From contig QKYT01000004.1 of the NCBI GenBank assembly GCA_003550305.1, positions 78,591 through 142,590 on the forward strand: a DNA stretch of 64,000 nt, written 5' to 3'. Source of the DNA: Glomus cerebriforme (Eukaryota > Glomeromycota > Glomeromycetes > Glomerales > Glomeraceae). This document shows, in pieces, positions 56,268 to 64,000 of this stretch (the first letter of the stretch is position 1; every line of letters begins with the position of its first letter). The translations under genes were made by a program, and so were the position numbers. The notes beneath the pieces were generated by a model. It had not been told where the DNA came from. It saw only the letters and a list, made by a program, of their open reading frames with translations, and searched no databases.

Positions 56268-56480
56268 AAATAAAATACAAATAATCAAAATATCTAATAA
56301 AAAAAATTTCTAAATAAATAATTAAAATATCTAATAAAAAAAAATCTAAATAAATATCGAAATATCAAATAAAAAAATGTTCCAAATAAATATCAAAATA
56401 TCTAATAAAAAAAAAAAATAATAATAATAAATATCAAATTATCTAAACAAATAAATAAATAAAATAACATAATCAAAAAT
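56268..56480. repeat. AT-rich minisatellite in the 3' region of the protease gene
   Basis: Four to five imperfect units of 44 to 60 bases, built on aaataaatatcaaaatatct followed by aataaaaaaa, run up to the protease stop codon at 56493. Because the gene is on the minus strand, the repeat lies in its 3' UTR or just beyond. Confidence 0.7.
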
Positions 56481-56492
56481 CTAATAAATAAT

Positions 56493-59400
56493 TTAATCTT
56501 CTATAAACTTCCATCCTTCTTTATCTTCAACCAATTGCCAAGTACTCCAATAATGTGGATCTAATTTTATCGTTACAACTTCTGTAACATTTGTTTGGCT
56601 AATAGTTTTAATTCGTATATATCCATCATTATCTTCTTCAGGACATTCTTTGATTTCTTTTTCATGTGCATATATTGCTTTTAAAAATGAATCCAAGTCG
56701 CTTACTTTTCTTCCTTGTATTTCAACAATCCAGACTCCTTCACCTATTGTTAATGCTGGTGAACCACGTAATATACGTGAAACGTATACGCCTGTTGGTA
56801 CATTTTTGATGTGTTCCAATGCCGCTTTGTATGTTTCTTGTATAATTGCACCTGACCACCCTATAATATGTGTTACCTCTTTATCACAGTATGGTGTCGT
56901 TGTTACTTTGATTTCTTTTTCTTTTCCATCACGTAATATTAACTATAATAAATAAATTAAATGTTATTGGCGACTCAAAGTATAATTTTCTCAAGTAAAA
57001 TTATAAAATACTTACCACATCAACTTCTTCTGAATAATGAAAAGCCACAGACAAATCACTCATCCTTGATACCAAGTTACCATTAATCATCAAAATAATA
57101 TCTCCCACTTCTAATAACTTTCCTGAACGACTCGTTGAATCAAGTATATGTAAAATACGCAATAGTTCATATTTCGAATTTGGTATGGATTCAAATCTTT
57201 TAACCCATTCATCAGATAAACCGTGATCTTTCGCTTTTACTATTTGTATTGTGCCAAATTCAACATCAAGACTATATAATTTTGGAAGTTCGCCATTTTT
57301 AAGTGATTTTAAAGTTGGTTCTACTAAAGACTTTGGAACCCCTTTCTTATTTAATATATTATGATATTTTTCATTTTGTAAATAATAATTTAACCATAAC
57401 GCTTGCACTTTTCCATCGCCATCACATAATACACCACCTAAATTAATTAAAATAACGTTAATATAGATATATATATATAAAAACATAAAAATCTTTTTTT
57501 TTTTTCATAACTTACCAAAAGATTCAACATGATCATCCAATTTAATTTCTTCAACATTCATAGCCCTCCATCTTGGGGGGATACATTTCGTTATACTAAC
57601 ATTTGCAACACGTTTCACGGTAGTTTTTTTCACTACAGGTGTATAATCATAAATTCCTACTAAATAAACAGAATCACCTTGTACTAAATCCTTTTCACTC
57701 AATTCGATTGCTTTGACAGGAGTTGTTCCCAATAATTCTTGATCATATGTAAGAACAGCATAATTATATATTGGGTGAAGATAAGTTAACTTTCCAGGTA
57801 TAATAATACTATTAGCGAAAGTAATATAAATATCACCAATTCTTGTTGGTATTGCATATCGATCACAAATAATTAAAGGTGGATCGGTCGATACTATAAT
57901 TCCCGCGCCACTAAACTAATGTATGATAAAAAATATTATTAATGTGACAAATCAAAAATTTAAATATACAAAAGGAGAAAAAAAATTATATACTTGTGTA
58001 GTTCTTAATCCATTAACATAATATGGTAAACGGAAATTAACTATAACAAATGAAGGCCAAATTTTTCCGCCAGGATGTAACGACTCTTCCAAGGTTTGAA
58101 CCTGTGCTGCTGCAGGTTTATATAAATGAATTGATGGAGGAGGAGGCATGCTCTCATAATTCCATAATCCAGTTGTATCTTTAAAATATAAGTAAGTAAT
58201 TTTATTAGAGGGAAAATTAAAAAAGCATAAATCTTAGTAAATACTAAATACATACCATCACGAACGGCTATTTTGAATTTGTGCCAATGTCTATCCACAT
58301 GCATAATTGTAAGTTTTTCTTTATTGACGTCATATAAGTGATAAAATTTTAATGGTACTCTAGCACCATCAGGTAAAGTTTTCATGACTTCAATAAATGT
58401 GTCTAAGTCCGGTGTAGGGATATTATTAATACTAATAATAACACTCATACGCCAAGCTGAAGCATTACCGAACATATAACCACTTTCAGCTATATATGGA
58501 CCTTTAACAGACCATGAATAAGAATAAGCAAGCTGATATGATAATTCATTAATTATACTACCGCCAACCTCAACAAAACGATTTGGTGTTATAGAATGAA
58601 GATCTTGAATTTTTAATTTAACATCCATTTGAGTTTTTCCACGACATATTGTTAATTCAATATCTTTTCCAACTGAATCATCAATTATTGAAAACAAATG
58701 ATCGAAATTGGCTATCATATTTTTATTTGCACAAATAACAATATCACCAGGCACAAGTAAATCATCAGCTGGACCTTTTGGCAAAACAATACGAACAACC
58801 AATAATCCAGTCTCATCTGGAAATTTGTCCCGAAATTCTTGTTCAGTACTCGATTTAAGACCCAAGTGTCGAAGTTCGTTATAAGATTTATACTCGAATT
58901 CTGTCTGAAGAGTTCCACGTGGAACTTGTTTTCCTTCTTGAATATATTTAAGAGCTCTTTTTACTCTATTCAAAGGGAGATAAAAACTAGATGATGCTTT
59001 TTTTGTGGCACCACCTGCATTTAGGGCAACAGCATCACCCTCGATGTCAATTACCGGGCTGCCTGATGATCCACCACTAGTTCCAGATGCTGCTTGTAAA
59101 TAAAAGGTATTAAAGTCATTATATTTCCCGATACCATAATTTGGAGCTCTGATTAAATTTTGTTTTAAATTCAAAATGAGTATAAAATATTATACAATAA
59201 TATGAAAGTTAAAATTGTTAATAATAATTTAATTTAATCCTACCTTCTATCGAGTCTTGCTAAAGTACCAGATAAAATTGATAAAGTTTCATTATTGTCA
59301 TTTCCCGCAACTTTTATTTCTATTCCGACTTTCGCCTTTTCAGGACAAAGAGGAATTCGTACTAAATCCATGAACTTAATTTTAGATGGATCAAATTTAA

Positions 59401-59869
59401 AAAATCCAAAATCATGAACTGGGTCACGATAAATTGGTTGTAATTCTACTTCTTCATAATTTTTAAAGATAGCTTGAGCCACAATAGGTGCTGGCGATAC
59501 AACATGACGATTTGATAAAATAATTCCTCTCACTTCATCAACAATAAATCCCGTGGCACAAGAACCACCTAAAATTAATAATAAAAAATTAGTTTTGAAA
59601 CATATTTCATACAATTTTTTTTTAAAATAAAACTAACCAGAAATTTCGGTATCAAAACTTCTCACACAGTTTGCTTTGATAGATACAATAGCTTTTATAG
59701 CTTTTTCTAAAGTAGGTTCCCAAGATTTGAGCGGTAAAGAGATGGATCCCGAATGATTACAAAATGTTTGTTCATTAACATCCAATGGAGCAATTTGTTC
59801 ACAAGTAACCGCAGCTTTAACTTCTTGAGAATTAGATTTAAGATCATCATTTTCATTTTCGTCAATCAT
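56493..59869 (-). CDS. NMA111: NMA111/HtrA-type serine protease with PDZ domains
   Basis: The minus-strand exon model is 59869-59638, 59568-59244, 59148-58256, 58178-57994, 57915-57516, 57437-57016 and 56942-56493, giving 968 residues, close to the length of the yeast pro-apoptotic nuclear protease Nma111 (about 1000). The trypsin-like domain has the complete triad: LSNRHVVS (H99), [13 protein letters not shown] (D130) and [10 protein letters not shown] (S214). Diagnostic family phrases include [34 protein letters not shown] and [17 protein letters not shown]-like segments follow at about 270-380 and 390-480. A second, degenerate protease-like half ([38 protein letters not shown]) has no Ser in its active site, as in the family. 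A last PDZ-like part ends WKFIED. It should degrade misfolded or regulatory nuclear proteins. The start is the ATG that gives MIDENEND; the upstream open frame lacks an ATG. Confidence 0.9.
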
Positions 59870-59989
59870 TTTGTAAAAAGGAATAAAAATAACTACAGTT
59901 TCATAAGTTTCATAAGGGGTCTTTAAATAGTTAAATTTGTAAATAAATGAGTACAAATAAATTCGATCTACAACAGGACCCGAACTCAA

Positions 59990-62330
59990 CGGTTGCCAAA
60001 ATAGTCATGTAGATCATGTAGATCCTTCTTTTAAGATAATTCCAGCCAGAATTATATAATGTCAGCCCTGACAAAATGTGTAAAGCTAATAGTAAAAAAT
60101 GCGTGCCGATCCCCCATGACTAACTACATTGGTTCTACTTTAAAAAGTACTTGTTAACTATATATGTAAGGTCATTTCACATTTAATTTTCCCGAAAAAA
60201 AACCTTAAATTTTTACGATTCTGGCGTGATCCCAATTTTTTGATAAAATTCGTACGATTTTTACGTTGATTGGATGATCTTTTTTTTAAAAAAATCTTTT
60301 TTTTTTTCAATGAAAAATCGTTAAATGCTAACCATTTTTGTAAAATCGTTGTTCACATGTGCGATTATCACAAAGTGCTGAAAATTATATTGTATAGTAC
60401 AAGCCATCATTTGAAAATACAATAAGTGACACCAATATTTGTTGTAATAATAAATACTGTATTTAATATTAGTTCAATGAGTATTATGATTCAAATAGTT
60501 TCGTGTAATAAAAAATATATTTAAATTTGAAATAAAAATATAATATTATTGTTATTGGAAATTATGCCAGAATTATAATTGCTAAATCACACGCGATCTT
60601 TGGACTAATCCCAACCCATCAATGACATGCTAGAAAATTTTATGGCGTATGCTTCGAGTCGCCAGTGAAATTCCGTGGGTTTATCCGGTTCATCCGTATT
60701 TCGTTAAATTGGATAGCAGACTTCTATACAAATATAATTTTTTCATAGGATAAATTTTGTCAAATTATAAAAAGATTATGGAATTTTTTAATTTTTTAAT
60801 TTTTTTAAAAAATATTTTCAATTGTCAATTGACTTTTTAATTTAAAAATGTCGTTAATTAGAAATTGATTTTTGCCATCTAGCCACTGCGTAAATCCTAT
60901 ATTTGCAAGCAATAAGTCATTAATAATTGAGAAATTTTTTGAAATTCAAAAAAAATGTTGCGATACTTGATTAAAAAGAATTATTATTTTTATAATACAA
61001 TAATAATAAAATAGAGAATTTTATTTGCACTCAATTATTCTTAAAACAAGATCCAATTTTGAAGACGTTATTTTTATTGGATTGGTAAAGAAAGAGATAA
61101 TATTTATTCATGGTAACAGCAGATATTTTAAGCCTTTTAATTTGCTTATATCTTATCGAACGTCATCATACAAGATTTTACTTTAACAAATTAATTCCAA
61201 TTCTTTTGAATTTACCAGATTATACATTTTTGTATGATAACAGAATTTGAAATTTAAGAAGCGTTATTGTGGATTTATGTATGGAAATAAATGAATTAAG
61301 AGATCATGTTATCTATATATGAAAATTCTAGATGATTCAAATGTTACGGATCATTCTTTCAGTTGTAGTAGGGATGAAGACGATTCTACTTGTTCCGGAA
61401 CAAACCGTCGAACCATCGATTTCATAGTATTGATTTGGTCAATTTTCAGATTTGTCCTATGGGTCGGGCCGAATAATGAAACTGCGAACCGGTTCCAATA
61501 TCCTTATCCCTACTCTGTAGCGTAATTCTTTCAAGGATTTATGTCAGGGTATTAAATGGTTGTAGATGTAATTAAATTATTTTGAACGAAAAATATGACA
61601 AATTGACAGTATATGCAACTATTATTAGAAGTTGTTTTTATTTGAATTAATAAATTTCTAACAAATAAATTCTCACAGATCATTCGTCGTCCAATAATAT
61701 ATAAAACATTCTTTAAATAAATAAAAAAAAAAATATTTTTTATTAACTTTCACTTGTTATGTTATGTGTATTGATCAATTGGATATTCTACCTTTATCAA
61801 AAGCAAGCCTATTGACAGAGAAAAAATTTCTAATAATCTATATAATAATTTTTTCGTTCTATCTTAAAAAAGGGACATCAGTTATCTTTAACATAAATAT
61901 AAAAAGAAAAAGATATTAATCTGTATTAATCTTACATTTACTTTCATTCTAAGTATAATATTTTGTGAAGATTCCAATACTATCTAAAAATGATTTTATA
62001 AATAATATAGGACAGTTAATAACAATTAAATATCGCGTTGTAGATAATTCGATCCGTAACCTTACTTTCATACAGACACCTAAAAAATATTAATGCATAT
62101 ATAATATAAATAATGCTTGAAAATTGCTAGATTTATTTTAAATAATTACGCAAAACTAATTTACATCTTCATTTTTATAGAAAATTGTATAGTTTTTGAT
62201 TTAACTAATAAAAATCAAAGAAAAATGGATTAATCAAAATATTATTATATGATCCTTACAGATTACTATTGACTATATTCTTTCAATGTATCCCCGCCCA
62301 CCTAAAAAATGACTTTTAACATAAAATTTA
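59990..62330. other. Intergenic region between protease and third F-box gene
   Basis: At 60055-60100 lies sequence similar to part of the small element at 9360-9512 (ataat..cagccctgacaaaa..gtaaagctaatag). At 60210-60350 phrases such as acgattctggcgtgatccca suggest another decayed repeat. The frame at 61319-61525 has no motif and is probably chance. No gene is supported. Confidence 0.45.
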
Positions 62331-62332
62331 TA

Positions 62333-63817
62333 TTACCAAGAAAAGTAAAAATCTTGATATTCATCATCACACCGATAATTCTTTATTATCCCTTCCTCTC
62401 TATATTTTATAAGTATATTTAATAAACAATCACTAAAATAATCACAATCCTTAAGGTCCATAAAAAAGTACAAAATAATTGATTCTCGACCTCTCCAATT
62501 TTCAAGAAATAATTCCAAATCATTTGCAGAAATTTTCCAATCATTAAAAATTCTAATTTCACGTAAAGATTTTGGAGCCAATTTTGCCAATTTTTCTAAT
62601 AATAAATTACTAGCATTTTTATAAAAAGATCCATCAATAACAATTCTTTCAAGTTGTTGACATTTTTCTAATAAAATTTCAAATTCCGCATAATCACTAT
62701 TATTAACACCCAATGATAATATTTTAATATTAGGACAATGTTCATAAATTGTACGAATATATTTTCCAGAATACATTTCATTATATATAGTACTCCCAAG
62801 TAAAATTTCTAAAAGATTTCCTTCAGTCTTTTTAATAATATTTATTGCTATGTCAAGTGATGAAATAATTTCTATATGAAAAACTTGAAGTTTTGAAAAA
62901 GTTGAAATTTCCAAATATTTTTCTAATTGATAATCATTATTAGCAATATTGATTAATTTCAATTTTTTAAGATTAATCAATTTTGGTAAAATTTCTAATA
63001 AAAGAAAAAAATTATCTTCATATATTAATTTAAGATGAATTAAAGAATGAGCTTGTTTAACTAAAGCATTTCCAATATTTTTATGTTGAATAACATATTC
63101 AGCATCATCATAAATTGAACAAACAAAACATTTTAAATTCTTTTGAACTTCTATTAATCTAGCTAATCCGGAATTATCATCAGGACAACTTTTGATATGT
63201 ATTTTTTGTAATAATTTACAAATATGTGCTAATCCATAAAAAAATGTTGAATCAACACTCGAATCACAACATAAAAATGTAAGTTCTCCAAGAGAAAGTT
63301 TTGCTCCTGTAAAATGATATATTTGATGTTTAAAATGTCGTCCCGAATACATCATATCTAAATATTTAATAGCTGGACATCTACTAATAATCATTTTATA
63401 AATTTCTTGTTCTATGGCGTGAATTTGATATTCTTTATTAAATCCAAAACTTAATCCATTAATAATGATATTTTCAATCTGATGAAAATTTATATATTTA
63501 CAATAACTAATATAATCAAATAAAGGTGCTTTATGTTTTATTGAAAACAAATAAATTCCTTGATCAATAAGAAATTCTTGAGATTCTTTTGATAAAAATA
63601 AAACGATAACATTTAATAATAGTCTACTATTCATGACATATTTCCATGGATTACTCCATAAAATAGGAACAGTAACTTCACACCAAAGTCTATTTACGAA
63701 TAGACATGAGTGAAGAGATTTTTTTTTACATTTTGTTAGATTAGAATTGAACCGACTTTTTTCAAAGACTAATTCCTCAAGAATTATAGAAAGTACATCT
63801 TTATTAAGTCTGGACAT
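62333..63817 (-). CDS. F-box-like / leucine-rich protein, intronless (copy 3)
   Basis: A single exon of 494 residues. The F-box is at about 3-55 (LNKDVLSIILEELVF and SCLFVNRLWCEVTVPILW), with an insertion (SRFNSNLTKCKKKS) that the other copies lack. The following region keeps the family landmarks LFDYISYCKYI, YHFTGAKLS, FYGLAHICK, GLARLIEVQKN, EHCPNIKIL and a final IIKNYR. The expected role is as an SCF substrate receptor with unknown substrate. A TATA-like motif (TATAAAT on the minus strand, 63881-63887) lies about 65 bases before the ATG. Confidence 0.8.
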   Translation of the reverse strand: MSRLNKDVLSIILEELVFEKSRFNSNLTKCKKKSLHSCLFVNRLWCEVTVPILWSNPWKYVMNSRLLLNVIVLFLSKESQEFLIDQGIYLFSIKHKAPLFDYISYCKYINFHQIENIIINGLSFGFNKEYQIHAIEQEIYKMIISRCPAIKYLDMMYSGRHFKHQIYHFTGAKLSLGELTFLCCDSSVDSTFFYGLAHICKLLQKIHIKSCPDDNSGLARLIEVQKNLKCFVCSIYDDAEYVIQHKNIGNALVKQAHSLIHLKLIYEDNFFLLLEILPKLINLKKLKLINIANNDYQLEKYLEISTFSKLQVFHIEIISSLDIAINIIKKTEGNLLEILLGSTIYNEMYSGKYIRTIYEHCPNIKILSLGVNNSDYAEFEILLEKCQQLERIVIDGSFYKNASNLLLEKLAKLAPKSLREIRIFNDWKISANDLELFLENWRGRESIILYFFMDLKDCDYFSDCLLNILIKYREEGIIKNYRCDDEYQDFYFSW

Positions 63818-64000
63818 TTTACATTTTTCAATGAAATTAAGGTTTTGGCAAAAAAAAAGGAGAAATGGTAAATTCTTACCATTTATACTTAATTATGATT
63901 ACACAAATTCGATGCCGATCTTTGAAAAAATGATTGGTCATTATTTCATATTATCAGGTGACCACCCTCACATGACATTGATGACATTAATACGTAATTA

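Noticed and set aside
61319..61525. 68-codon frame with ATG
   Set aside because: Mixed composition but no motif, splice signals or relatives that I recognise.
1..64000. CRISPR array, rRNA genes, bacterial operons, telomeric repeats
   Set aside because: Looked for regular spacer-repeat arrays, conserved rRNA blocks, tightly packed gene sets and telomere-like runs; none were seen.

Overview
The window is nuclear DNA of a fungus, most probably an arbuscular mycorrhizal fungus of the Rhizophagus irregularis type (Glomeromycotina). This is an inference from several signs. The sequence is extremely AT-rich, with poly(A)/poly(T) runs and short GT-AG introns of about 50 to 100 bases. It carries expanded families that I associate with Rhizophagus: intronless F-box-like proteins of about 500 residues, zinc-ribbon plus TKL-like kinases, secreted kelch proteins, a PARP-like protein and zinc-ribbon/nuclease relics. 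Relics and small inverted-repeat elements fill the space between genes. There are no bacterial operons, no CRISPR array and no tRNA or rRNA gene that I could support.

Layout. 1-10,200 is gene-poor: short tandem repeats, then decayed genes at 4,150-5,820 (+), 6,079-6,720 (-, packaging-ATPase-like), 6,829-7,430 (-, zinc-ribbon/nuclease family) and 8,041-8,355 (-). 10,284-11,948 is an intact five-exon protein kinase. 12,425-15,927 holds two tandem five-exon kelch-repeat membrane proteins with the same intron phases. 16,000-25,000 is a repeat field with a MITE, dispersed repeats, a GC-cored hairpin, an island of different base composition and gene relics. 25,001-37,394 has two intact F-box-like genes, two small secreted proteins (one Kre9/Knh1-like) and a PARP-like protein. 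38,000-43,500 is again relics and repeats. 44,032-47,209 is a seven-exon VIT/vWA protein, followed by a dead F-box copy. 50,700-55,654 carries two near-identical acyl-CoA-synthetase/4CL-like copies; the second is broken by a small deletion and contains a 415-base assembly gap. 56,493-59,869 is a seven-exon NMA111/HtrA-type serine protease. 62,333-63,817 is a third intact F-box-like gene.

The intact genes do not form one pathway. Two themes recur: ubiquitin and signalling proteins (F-box, kinase, PARP-like, vWA) and secreted or cell-surface proteins (kelch pair, two small secreted proteins). Duplication followed by decay is visible at several ages. For multi-exon genes I worked out exon borders by reading frame and GT/AG sites; each exon chain given below keeps one open frame from start to stop. 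They are models, not transcript-proven.
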